20,631 nucleotides of DNA from an uncultured Chitinophagales bacterium (GTDB lineage: Bacteria > Bacteroidota > Bacteroidia > Chitinophagales > Chitinophagaceae), in the NCBI GenBank assembly GCA_946886475.1, contig CAMPIQ010000060.1, positions 1-20,631 of the forward strand, given 5' to 3'. The translations under genes were made by a program, and so were the position numbers. A model generated the notes under the pieces. That model worked only from the letters and a program-made list of their open reading frames with translations. It did no database searches and had not been told where the DNA came from. Below, piece after piece: positions 1 to 7,217 of the stretch. Each line of letters starts with the position of its first letter. Position 1 is the first letter of the stretch.

Positions 1-27
1 ATCAATAAATAATCTAAATCACATACC

Positions 28-1143
28 ATGGCAAAATTAAATTTCGGGGGTGTAACAGAAAATGTAGTAACAAGGGAAGAATTCCCGCTTTCAAAAGCGC
101 AAACCATACTTGAAAATGAAGTAGTGGCAGTAATAGGTTATGGCGTGCAGGGCCCGGGTCAGGCATTGAACCAGAGAGACAATGGCATCAATGTTATTGT
201 TGGACAAAGAAGACATTCCAAATCATGGGACAAAGCGCTGAAAGACGGATTCGTTGCCGGTGAAACACTTTTTGATATAGAGGATGCGCTGGAAAGAGGC
301 ACCATCATTTGTTACCTCCTTAGCGATGCCGCGCAAATTCAATTATGGCCAACGGTTAAAAAACATTTAACACCCGGCAAGGCGCTGTATTTTTCTCATG
401 GCTTTGGCATTACTTATAATGACCAGACCGGAATTGTTCCCCCGCCTGATGTAGATGTTTTTCTGGTAGCGCCAAAAGGATCAGGTACTTCACTGAGAAG
501 AATGTTTTTGCAGGGCCGCGGACTCAATAGCAGTTACGCCATTTTCCAGGACGCAACTGGCCGTGCCTTTGAAAGAGTGGCGGCAATGGGCATAGCTATT
601 GGCAGTGGCTATTTGTTTGAGACCGATTTCAAAAAAGAAGTGTACAGCGACCTGACAGGAGAAAGAGGAACGCTGATGGGTGCCATACAGGGAATATTCG
701 CAGCGCAATACGAAGTATTAAGATCTAAGGGCCATTCTCCATCCGAAGCATTTAATGAAACGGTTGAAGAACTCACCCAGTCGTTGATGCCATTGGTGGC
801 GGAAAACGGAATGGACTGGATGTATGCCAATTGCTCAACCACCGCACAAAGAGGAGCGCTGGACTGGTACAAAAAATTCAAAGATGCCACGCTTCCTGTT
901 TTCAATGAATTATATGAATCAGTTGCAGCAGGAAAAGAAGCAGCCAGGTCAATTGAGAGCAATAGCAAAGAAGATTATCGTCAAAAACTGGAAGAAGAAT
1001 TAAAAGAGTTGCGTGAAAGCGAATTATGGCAGGCAGGAAAAACGGTCAGAAGTCTGCGCCCCGAAAACCAGGAACCAGAATTGCCCGGAACGGAAAAAAG
1101 ATTTGAGAAAGTAAAATTCACATCAACATTGTATCATGACTGA
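28..1143 (+). CDS. ilvC: Ketol-acid reductoisomerase (NADP+)
   Basis: Cytosolic enzyme of valine/isoleucine/leucine synthesis; it isomerises and reduces acetolactate or acetohydroxybutyrate to the dihydroxy acid using NADPH and Mg2+. The 371-residue protein shows the nucleotide-binding glycine motif GYGVQGPGQ at 37-45 and an Arg-Arg-His-Ser stretch at 61-64 expected to contact the NADPH phosphate. The all-alpha domain carries the metal ligands D208 and E212 (DLTGE) and E244/E248 (NETVEE), plus the substrate-side CSTTAQRG motif at 269-276. The GPGQ form of the glycine motif and the NCSTTAQRGALDW segment match what I recall of Bacteroidota enzymes. About 20-25 C-terminal residues extend past the usual end of that type, and their codons run into ilvA. 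The ATG at 28 is the first in frame and gives the conserved N-terminus. The rest of the ilv operon presumably lies upstream, outside the window. Confidence 0.97.
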   Translation: MAKLNFGGVTENVVTREEFPLSKAQTILENEVVAVIGYGVQGPGQALNQRDNGINVIVGQRRHSKSWDKALKDGFVAGETLFDIEDALERGTIICYLLSDAAQIQLWPTVKKHLTPGKALYFSHGFGITYNDQTGIVPPPDVDVFLVAPKGSGTSLRRMFLQGRGLNSSYAIFQDATGRAFERVAAMGIAIGSGYLFETDFKKEVYSDLTGERGTLMGAIQGIFAAQYEVLRSKGHSPSEAFNETVEELTQSLMPLVAENGMDWMYANCSTTAQRGALDWYKKFKDATLPVFNELYESVAAGKEAARSIESNSKEDYRQKLEEELKELRESELWQAGKTVRSLRPENQEPELPGTEKRFEKVKFTSTLYHD

Positions 1144-2392
1144 ACCATCAACGAAAAACACCAGGCTTGATTTTGAAGGTGCTTCACAAAGATTAAAACA
1201 GGTGGTAAGCAAAACCCCTTTAACCCTTTGCCAGAGCCTCTCCAAAAAATACGATTGCAATGTTTATCTGAAAAGAGAAGACCTTCAGAAAGTAAGGTCA
1301 TATAAATTGCGCGGCGCCTATAATATGATGAGCAGCCTTCCCCCAACCCAATTGAATAAAGGGGTTGTTTGCGCCAGTGCCGGCAACCATGCACAGGGAT
1401 TTGCTTACAGCTGCCGGAGGCTTGGTTGCAGGGGCATAGTGTTTATGCCCATAATAACACCATTGCAAAAAATTGAACAGACAAAGTTCTTTGGGGAAGA
1501 TTTTATAGAGATCAGGCTTTTAGGTGATACCTATGATGATTGTGCCGAAGCCGCCAAATCATATTGCTTAGAAAATGACATGGTCTTTATACCACCATTT
1601 GATCATTATAAGATCATAGAAGGCCAGGCTACGGTGGGCATGGAAATTCTGGAAGACCTTTCCGGAATTGATTATGTTTTTATACCGGTAGGTGGCGGAG
1701 GTCTTTGCGCAGGTGCAGGATCGTATTTTAAAATGTTCTCTCCCCGTACAAAGATCATTGGTGTGGAACCCGCCGGAGCTCCATCCATGAAAGCAGCGCT
1801 GGAAGCCGGCCATCCTGTTACCCTCAACAATATAGACAGGTTTGTTGATGGTGCAGCGGTTAAAAGAGTGGGTGACCTTAGTTTCTCCATCTGCAAAGAA
1901 GTTATTGATGATATGTTGCTGGTATCTGAAGGAAAGATCTGCTCCACCATATTGAAATTATACAATGAAGAAGCCATTGTGGTTGAACCTGCAGGCGCCT
2001 TATCCATGGCTGTACTGGATGATATGGCAGAAAGCATAAAGAACAGGAATATTGTGTGCATTGTAAGCGGAAGTAACAATGATATAGACAGGATGCAGGA
2101 GATCAAGGAAAGGTCGCTTCAGTATGAAGGGTTGAAGCATTATTTCCTGATAAGCTTTGCACAAAGACCAGGGGCGCTTAAAGAATTTGTTAACCATGTG
2201 CTTGGACCCAACGATGACATCACACGATTTGAATACATTCAAAAGCATAATAAAGAAAAAGGTCCTGCCCTGGTTGGAATTGAATTAAGATCCAAAAATG
2301 ATTATCATATGCTGGCCGTGAACCTGGAAAAATATGGTATCAATTACAGGGAAATCAATAAGGATGATGAATTATTTGGCTACCTGGTTTGA
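1136..2392 (+). CDS. ilvA: Threonine ammonia-lyase (threonine dehydratase)
   Basis: PLP-dependent cytosolic enzyme that converts threonine to 2-oxobutyrate and ammonia, the first step towards isoleucine. The Schiff-base lysine is K57 in SYKLRGA, followed by the SAGNHAQG substrate/PLP loop and the GGGGLCAG phosphate-binding loop. The C-terminal part (about 325-418, from LKHYFLISFAQRPGAL) is a single ACT-like domain, so this is the roughly 420-residue form with one regulatory domain rather than the long form with two. The domain suggests isoleucine feedback control. The ATG at 1136 lies inside the last codons of ilvC (8-nt overlap, shifted frame), which implies one mRNA and translational coupling. 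Putting it next to ilvC makes the biosynthetic role much more likely than a catabolic one. Confidence 0.95.
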   Translation: MTEPSTKNTRLDFEGASQRLKQVVSKTPLTLCQSLSKKYDCNVYLKREDLQKVRSYKLRGAYNMMSSLPPTQLNKGVVCASAGNHAQGFAYSCRRLGCRGIVFMPIITPLQKIEQTKFFGEDFIEIRLLGDTYDDCAEAAKSYCLENDMVFIPPFDHYKIIEGQATVGMEILEDLSGIDYVFIPVGGGGLCAGAGSYFKMFSPRTKIIGVEPAGAPSMKAALEAGHPVTLNNIDRFVDGAAVKRVGDLSFSICKEVIDDMLLVSEGKICSTILKLYNEEAIVVEPAGALSMAVLDDMAESIKNRNIVCIVSGSNNDIDRMQEIKERSLQYEGLKHYFLISFAQRPGALKEFVNHVLGPNDDITRFEYIQKHNKEKGPALVGIELRSKNDYHMLAVNLEKYGINYREINKDDELFGYLV

Positions 2393-2503
2393 AATCATCC
2401 ATGAATAGTTAAACAGGGCATAGGCCAGGCTAACTTCCCCTATCCAAAACAAATTTTCCAGTCCGGCTTTTTTGTAAAAAAAGGAGTATACTTGTGAAAA
2501 GAA

Positions 2504-2520
2504 GGCAGGACCATCCTGCC
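2504..2520 (+). other. Hairpin downstream of ilvA
   Basis: A perfect 7-bp stem, GGCAGGA and TCCTGCC, with a CCA loop, begins 112 nt after the ilvA stop. It could mark the 3' end of the ilv transcript, but the following bases (GGACAATACTT) are not a U-tract. It partly shares bases with a longer-range pairing (2461-2467 with 2518-2524), so the two could compete or stack in a three-way junction. Confidence 0.4.
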
Positions 2521-2597
2521 GGACAATACTTGCTATTATTAGAATTTATGATCCCTTTGGGGTGCTGCGATTGCTGACTTGCCCGGTTGCTTGCTAT

Positions 2598-2689
2598 ATG
2601 TTCTTACCTGGCCTTACTGCAAATTTATAAGAACATCCAATCTCTCAATTACAATTAAATGTTCAAAAACCGATGCCTATCCGGAACAT
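2598..2689. promoter_or_regulatory. Four ATGTTC/GAACAT half-sites, candidate operator array
   Basis: The six-base word GAACAT or its complement ATGTTC occurs at 2598-2603, 2631-2636, 2659-2664 and 2684-2689, alternating in orientation so that they form two inverted pairs. The first pair extends to 9 bp per arm. Four copies in 92 bp is far more than expected by chance. The array ends 48 bp before the start of the 533-residue protein. A DNA-binding role is inference only. Confidence 0.35.
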
Positions 2690-2737
2690 CTTAAGCTGAT
2701 GCCCCGATAACATTGAGGCTTATAGATTATTCTCATT

Positions 2738-4339
2738 ATGTCCAAACGTTCGACCGATATATTATTTCAACTGATACGCTCACTTGAAAAAGCAGAAAAA
2801 CGGCATTTCAAACTCTATATCCGGCGTAGTTCATCTAATGAAAACCTCAAGGTGATACAATTGTTTGATGCGTTGGACAAATTGACGGAATATGATGAGA
2901 AAATGATCCTGAAAAAAATTCCGGCCATTCAAAAAGCACAACTATCAAATCTTAAAAGCCATTTGTATAAGCAGCTGCTGGCCAGTCTTCGCCTGTTAAA
3001 AAGTGCAGACAGCATCGACCTGCAGTTGAATGAGCAGTTTGATTATGCGCATATTCTTTATAAAAAAGGCCTGTTCTTTCAAAGTCTGAAACTGTTGGAG
3101 AAAGCAAAAGAAACTGCAAAGATCCATCAGAAGTTTACATTTCTGACACAGGTGATCGCACTGGAAAAAAGGATTGAATCACTGCACATCACCAGGAGCA
3201 TTCAAAACCGGGCTGAGATCTTATCTGCAGAAGCCATACAGGTAAGTTCACATATTGATATGGTAGCAAGGTTATCGAATCTTGCATTACAGCTATACAG
3301 CTGGTATATTAAAAATGGTCATGCGAAAAATGAGGCTGATGAAGACAGGATCAAAATTTTTATTGAAGAAAATCTGCCAGCCCAGGCCCGTGAGCAAACA
3401 GGATTTTATGAACGCCTGTACCTGTATCAAAGTTTTAGCTGGTACGCCTTTATCAGGCAGGATTTCATTCAGTATTACCGGTATACTCAAAAATGGGTTG
3501 ATCTGTTTCATGACCAGCCACTGATGAAAAGAGTGGAGACAGGCCATTATATCAAAGGGCTCCATAATCTTTTGAATGCCCATTTTGACCTTAGAAATCA
3601 CCTGAAGTTCGCACAGACTCTTACTATTTTTGAAAATTTTTCGGAAACCGAAAGGGTCCGGATGAATGATAATTTCAGGATTCATTCTTATCTCTACCTT
3701 TCACAAGCGAAGATCAACCAGCATTTTTTAAATGGAAACTTCAGTGAAGGTGCCAGCCTCATTCCCGGCATAGAAAGCAAATTGAATGAATATGCACTTT
3801 TCATTGACTCCCACCGCGTACTGGTATTAACTTATAAGATCGCCAGTTTGTATTTTGGAAATGGGAATTATGATGCCTGCATCTTACAGCTGCAAAAGAT
3901 CATCAATGATAATATCGGCCTGAGATACGACCTCCAGTGTTATGCAAGATTAATGCACCTGCTGGCCCACTATGAACTGGGCAACCATGAACTGATGGAA
4001 TATCTCTCAAAATCTGTTTACCGGTTCATGTCAAAGATGCAGAACCTTACAAAAATAGAAGAAGAGATGATCCGGTTTTTAAGAAGATCCTATTATATCC
4101 CGCGATCTAAAATGAAACTGGAAATGGAAAAATTCCTGGAGAGGGTTCAGCCACTTGAAAAACACCGCTACCAGGCCAGGGTATTTGTATACCTTGATAT
4201 TATATCCTGGGTAAAAAGCAAGGTATTCAATAGAAACATGAGCGACATCATTAAAGAAAAGTACCGTAATGATGTAAGAACGGCATTGAAAAGTCACAAA
4301 ACCGTCACCTTAATTCCTCAAAAAACATTGTCCAGTTAA
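2738..4339 (+). CDS. Conserved-looking helical cytosolic protein of unknown function
   Basis: A 533-residue protein with no signal peptide, no membrane segment and no enzyme motif I recognise. It is almost entirely predicted helix with a rhythm of Tyr, Leu and Ala positions (for example FDYAHILYKKGLFFQSLKLL near 101-120 and YKIASLYFGNGNYDACILQL near 367-386) that looks like degenerate tetratricopeptide-type helical repeats. Such proteins often act as binding scaffolds, but no partner is visible. The N-terminus (FQLIRSLEKAEKRHFKLYIRR) is basic and amphipathic, and the C-terminus is also basic. The ATG at 2738 gives the full length. The gene stands alone, with 345 bp before and 442 bp after it, so it is probably transcribed independently. 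A remote relation to tetratricopeptide regulatory proteins is possible but unproven. Confidence 0.85.
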   Translation: MSKRSTDILFQLIRSLEKAEKRHFKLYIRRSSSNENLKVIQLFDALDKLTEYDEKMILKKIPAIQKAQLSNLKSHLYKQLLASLRLLKSADSIDLQLNEQFDYAHILYKKGLFFQSLKLLEKAKETAKIHQKFTFLTQVIALEKRIESLHITRSIQNRAEILSAEAIQVSSHIDMVARLSNLALQLYSWYIKNGHAKNEADEDRIKIFIEENLPAQAREQTGFYERLYLYQSFSWYAFIRQDFIQYYRYTQKWVDLFHDQPLMKRVETGHYIKGLHNLLNAHFDLRNHLKFAQTLTIFENFSETERVRMNDNFRIHSYLYLSQAKINQHFLNGNFSEGASLIPGIESKLNEYALFIDSHRVLVLTYKIASLYFGNGNYDACILQLQKIINDNIGLRYDLQCYARLMHLLAHYELGNHELMEYLSKSVYRFMSKMQNLTKIEEEMIRFLRRSYYIPRSKMKLEMEKFLERVQPLEKHRYQARVFVYLDIISWVKSKVFNRNMSDIIKEKYRNDVRTALKSHKTVTLIPQKTLSS

Positions 4340-4408
4340 ATTACATGAATAAAACAGCGGATGCTGTCCTTTGATTGTCATTTAAGTTGGAACCTGCAAA
4401 AAGAACCA

Positions 4409-4424
4409 GGCGGTAAAAACCGCC
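4409..4424 (+). terminator. GC-rich hairpin, possible transcript end
   Basis: A 6-bp GC-rich stem, GGCGGT with ACCGCC, and an AAAA loop lie 69 nt after the stop of the 533-residue protein. A further CC/GG pairing across one mismatch lengthens the stem. The downstream sequence GGGATCAATTATC lacks a T-run, so intrinsic termination is only a guess. Confidence 0.3.
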
Positions 4425-4451
4425 CGGGATCAATTATCTATTAAACATTAT

Positions 4452-4474
4452 GAAACAGTTTGAACCACTGTTTC
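4452..4474. repeat. Perfect 8-bp inverted repeat
   Basis: GAAACAGT and ACTGTTTC are separated by TTGAACC. It could be an RNA hairpin or a protein-binding dyad. No T-tract follows, and it lies more than 300 bp upstream of the kinase gene. Confidence 0.4.
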
Positions 4475-4570
4475 GCACATGAGAATGCAATAAAATTAGA
4501 AGGATTGATCAACTTCTTTTTGAAGAATTATGTGAACCATGAAAATAGATAAGTGTAACATGAAAATCAG

Positions 4571-4600
4571 AGCGGGAGTGAGTGTGATAGCGGGAGTGAG
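4571..4600. repeat. Two direct copies of AGCGGGAGTGAG
   Basis: Identical 12-mers at 4571-4582 and 4589-4600 are separated by TGTGAT, giving an 18-bp period. The G-rich composition differs from the AT-rich surroundings. It may be a tandem binding site upstream of the kinase gene or a small slippage duplication. Confidence 0.5.
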
Positions 4601-4781
4601 GAATGTTCATATGATATCAACCACTTGTAAGAAATTTAACCCGGTTATATAAGAGCGCATTTGATTAAGTAATATCCGGATGATATTTGACGTTGAAAAG
4701 TATTCACATTGCTAAGCAGAATAATTTGCGGAGCATTGATCATGCCGTAGAGAAGTAAGAACCAGCGTTAAAATTAAGACC

Positions 4782-5828
4782 ATGGTAAACGACAGGATCC
4801 TGAAATATATTTTCATTGCCTTACCGGGTATTACAATTACTATAGTTGCTTTTTTATCCGGGAATTATACCTTCTCAACCGCTGATATCCTTTTTTATCT
4901 TTCATTCAGCACCCTCCTCTCCCATGTATGCATTCACCTGGCTGGATCCAATATTAAAAAAGGCCGTAGAAAAACGGGATCTGTAATACACCACAAATTT
5001 TCCATACTAATTATCAGTCCTCTCCAGGCCGGCCTGTTGACCTGTGCCGGAATTACAGCCTGGCAGCTTCTGGTGCAAAACCAGATACAAACAGTTGTAA
5101 TCTTTTTTAGCATGGGCATCAGCATGTTCCTTACTCTGATGTATATTCTTGCCGACGAGGTCATTTTTCTGAATAATGAAAAAATTATCAATGAAAAAGT
5201 ATTGATGCATCTCGACCGGGAATTACTGGATGCAGAAGTAAACCTATTGAAAAACGAACTGGATCCCCATTTTGTGTACAACACTTTAATGCCCCTGTAT
5301 TACCTGGTTAAAACAGACCGGCCTACAGCGGAACAATTTGCCTGCAAGCTGATACAGGTATACCAGTATTTCCTCGAGAACCGGAATAATGATTTCATTT
5401 CCCTGAAGGAGGAACTGGAATTTATTGATAATTACCTTTTCCTGCTTCGCATCAGATATAAGGAAAGCATTTCAATAAGCTTCGCTCATACGGATTCAGT
5501 ACAGTGGCAGATGATACTTCCTTTCAGTATCCAATTACTGATAGAAAATGCAATCAAGCATAACAGCTTTGACCAGGAACATCCCTTAAAAATCAGGATC
5601 GCGGCAGAAAAGGATTACCTGACAGTAAGCAACCAGATAAGTTATAAAAAAGACATTATCTATTCCACCAGGATTGGTTTAAAGAACCTTAGAACACGCT
5701 ATAAACTATTATGCCAGCAAAACATAATTGTAACAGATCAAAAAGATTGTTTCATTGTTAAACTGCCCCTAAACCAAAGCCTGAAAATGAATGATCAGCA
5801 TTATTATAATCGAAGACGATCCAATTAG
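4782..5828 (+). CDS. LytS-type membrane sensor histidine kinase
   Basis: Inner-membrane kinase that should autophosphorylate and pass phosphate to the LytTR regulator encoded next. The 348-residue protein has about four N-terminal membrane helices (roughly 8-27, 35-54, 73-98 and 103-130) and no large external sensor domain. A His_kinase-family core follows with the phospho-acceptor H163 in DPHFVYNTL, and the ATPase N-box is LLIENAIKHN with N256. In the G-box the usual GIGLKN reads RIGLKN, with R297 in place of the first glycine, and the DNGxG motif is absent. The second feature is common in short Bacteroidota kinases of this kind; the first is less usual and could weaken ATP binding. The last 38 nt overlap the regulator gene, so the two are translationally coupled. 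The stimulus cannot be told from the sequence. Confidence 0.93.
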   Translation: MVNDRILKYIFIALPGITITIVAFLSGNYTFSTADILFYLSFSTLLSHVCIHLAGSNIKKGRRKTGSVIHHKFSILIISPLQAGLLTCAGITAWQLLVQNQIQTVVIFFSMGISMFLTLMYILADEVIFLNNEKIINEKVLMHLDRELLDAEVNLLKNELDPHFVYNTLMPLYYLVKTDRPTAEQFACKLIQVYQYFLENRNNDFISLKEELEFIDNYLFLLRIRYKESISISFAHTDSVQWQMILPFSIQLLIENAIKHNSFDQEHPLKIRIAAEKDYLTVSNQISYKKDIIYSTRIGLKNLRTRYKLLCQQNIIVTDQKDCFIVKLPLNQSLKMNDQHYYNRRRSN

Positions 5829-6543
5829 TGCGGACCTGCTTGCAGATACGCTTAGGGAATTAAGGACCGATATAGACATCAGGAAAATACTGGGCAGTGT
5901 GAGCAATGCTGTTGATTATCTGAAAAACAATAACAGCATACATCTCATATTTTCAGATATACAGCTTCCTGATGGCTTATCCTTTTCCATATTTGAACAG
6001 GTAAAAGTTCATTGCCCTATTGTTTTTGTTTCAGCCTATGATAAATATATGGTGAATGTTTTTGATTATTGCGGCATTGATTATTTACTTAAACCCATTA
6101 GTCACCGCGACATCATTATGGCGCTTGCCAAATACACTACGCTTGAAAAACATTTTACCCAGCCGCTGAACCAGGGCATCCAGGAATTTCTGAAAAATAA
6201 AAAAACAAGAACCATTGTAAGAAAAGGAAATATGCTGGTTTCACTCCCCTTGTCGGAAGTGGTATTGTTCTATACCGAGAACATGGTGGTGTACGTATAC
6301 GATAACAGTGGCCATAAATACATGATCGATAAAAGCCTTAATGTACTGGAAGAGGAGCTGGATCCACAGAATTTTATGCGGGTTAACCGGCAGTACATTC
6401 TCAATGTAAAATATGTTTATGGTTACAGGATCCATGACAGGGTGAAACTGCTGGTGATCCTCACTGTTAAGGAGATGAGCAATATGATAATTGTAGGACA
6501 GGAAAAGACAAGGATGTTTAAAGAGTGGATTTCGGAAGCCTAG
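5791..6543 (+). CDS. LytTR-family response regulator
   Basis: Cytosolic DNA-binding response regulator of 250 residues and partner of the kinase just upstream. The N-terminal receiver domain (about 1-120) has the acidic pocket E8/D9/D10, the phospho-acceptor D56 in FSDIQLPDG, the switch residue S81 and the conserved lysine K101 in LLKPIS. The C-terminal LytTR domain (about 140-247) includes the family features IVRKGN...SLPLSEVVLFYTENMVVYVY and the FMRVNRQYILN motif. The start at 5791 is inside the kinase gene and gives a standard receiver N-terminus (MISIIIIEDDP). LytTR proteins bind direct repeats about 20 bp apart; no target could be identified here, though the 18-bp direct repeat at 4571-4600 is worth testing. 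Confidence 0.94.
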   Translation: MISIIIIEDDPISADLLADTLRELRTDIDIRKILGSVSNAVDYLKNNNSIHLIFSDIQLPDGLSFSIFEQVKVHCPIVFVSAYDKYMVNVFDYCGIDYLLKPISHRDIIMALAKYTTLEKHFTQPLNQGIQEFLKNKKTRTIVRKGNMLVSLPLSEVVLFYTENMVVYVYDNSGHKYMIDKSLNVLEEELDPQNFMRVNRQYILNVKYVYGYRIHDRVKLLVILTVKEMSNMIIVGQEKTRMFKEWISEA

Positions 6544-6611
6544 GCTAAGGCTCTTACTTACCATCAGGAATTCATTTGCATGGCTGCCGCTTTTCTTTTT
6601 ATTTTTAAGTC

Positions 6612-7217
6612 ATGAACAACGAACTGCTTTTATCAAATATCAGGAAGCATGTTCCCTTAGCGAATGAAGAATGGCAATTTGTAGCCGGACTTATCACAGA
6701 ACGGAATTTCAAAAGAGGCGCACTTATAAACAAAGAGGGCGAGGTAAACCGCTTTACCAATTTTATTGAGAAAGGAAGTGCAAGGGTATATTATATAAAT
6801 GGCGATGGACAGGAACATGTAGTGCAACTCGGCATCCGGAATTGGTGGACCGGCGATTTCCCAAGTTTTATCACCCAACAAAAAGGAATGCTTTTTACGG
6901 AGGCACTTGAACAGACCACTCTCCAATCAGTTTCCTACGAAAATCTTCAGATAATTTATAAACGCATCCCCGTCTTTGAAAGGTTTTTCAGATTAATGAT
7001 CCAGAATGCTTATGCCTCTTTTCAATACAGGCTCCTTCATAATTTGAGCATGGATGCTGAACAACGGTATCTGGTTTTCACTGAAATGTACCCGGATATG
7101 GAGGAACAGATCTCTCAAAAACATATTGCTTCCTATCTTGGAATGTCTGCTGAGTTCTTAAGCAGGATAAAAAAAAGAGTTCATGAAAGAAAGAAGAATA
7201 AAAAACAGATCCTTTAA
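6612..7217 (+). CDS. Crp/Fnr-family transcriptional regulator
   Basis: A 201-residue cytosolic regulator with a cyclic-nucleotide-binding-type beta-barrel (about 20-110, including INKEGEVNRFTNFIEKGSARVYY), a long dimer helix and a C-terminal winged helix-turn-helix whose recognition region is ISQKHIASYLGMSAEFLSRIKKR (about 166-188). It lacks the N-terminal cysteine cluster of true Fnr, so oxygen sensing through an iron-sulfur cluster is not expected; the ligand is unknown. Its stop overlaps, tail to tail, the stop of the outer-membrane protein gene. The nearby divergent promoter has two TTGA-N6-TCAT dyads, one base from the classic Fnr-type TTGA-N6-TCAA pattern, so that pair of genes is a plausible target. 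It lies 68 bp after the response regulator and may have its own promoter. Confidence 0.92.
   Translation: MNNELLLSNIRKHVPLANEEWQFVAGLITERNFKRGALINKEGEVNRFTNFIEKGSARVYYINGDGQEHVVQLGIRNWWTGDFPSFITQQKGMLFTEALEQTTLQSVSYENLQIIYKRIPVFERFFRLMIQNAYASFQYRLLHNLSMDAEQRYLVFTEMYPDMEEQISQKHIASYLGMSAEFLSRIKKRVHERKKNKKQIL

Larger units (their letters stand above)
2393..2737. other. 345-bp leader between ilvA and the next gene, rich in inverted repeats
   Basis: No coding region is credible here. Three structured parts are visible. At 2461-2524 GTCCGGC pairs with GCCGGAC around an A/T hairpin (2467-2483) and a GGCAGGA-CCA-TCCTGCC hairpin (2504-2520). At 2598-2636 the 9-bp arms ATGTTCTTA and TAAGAACAT form a perfect inverted repeat with 21 nt between them. 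At 2659-2689 ATGTTC and GAACAT repeat the same half-site. None of the hairpins is followed by a T-run, so I do not call an intrinsic terminator for ilvA. The promoter of the next gene is probably in this stretch, but I see no clean TAnnTTTG box. Confidence 0.5.
4340..4781. other. 442-bp gene-free stretch with hairpins and a direct repeat
   Basis: I see no credible coding region. Structures visible in order are: a GGCGGT-AAAA-ACCGCC hairpin (4409-4424); a perfect 8-bp hairpin GAAACAGT/ACTGTTTC with a 7-nt loop (4452-4474); an AGAAG/CTTCT pairing that encloses the palindrome TTGATCAA (4498-4517); and two copies of AGCGGGAGTGAG 18 bp apart (4571-4582 and 4589-4600). The stretch should hold the end of the preceding transcript and the promoter of the kinase gene, and could hide a small RNA. 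None of these roles can be proved from sequence alone. Confidence 0.5.

Noticed and set aside
448..459. GATGTAGATGTT inside ilvC resembles the PUL operator word.
   Set aside because: It encodes conserved Asp-Val-Asp-Val residues and lacks the second GATGTA at 11 bp, so it is a coding coincidence.
6575..6607. TTTG at 6575-6578 and TATTTTTA at 6600-6607 as promoter of the Crp/Fnr gene.
   Set aside because: Spacing is acceptable but the second box has a mismatch and the start site would fall in the start codon; too weak to list.
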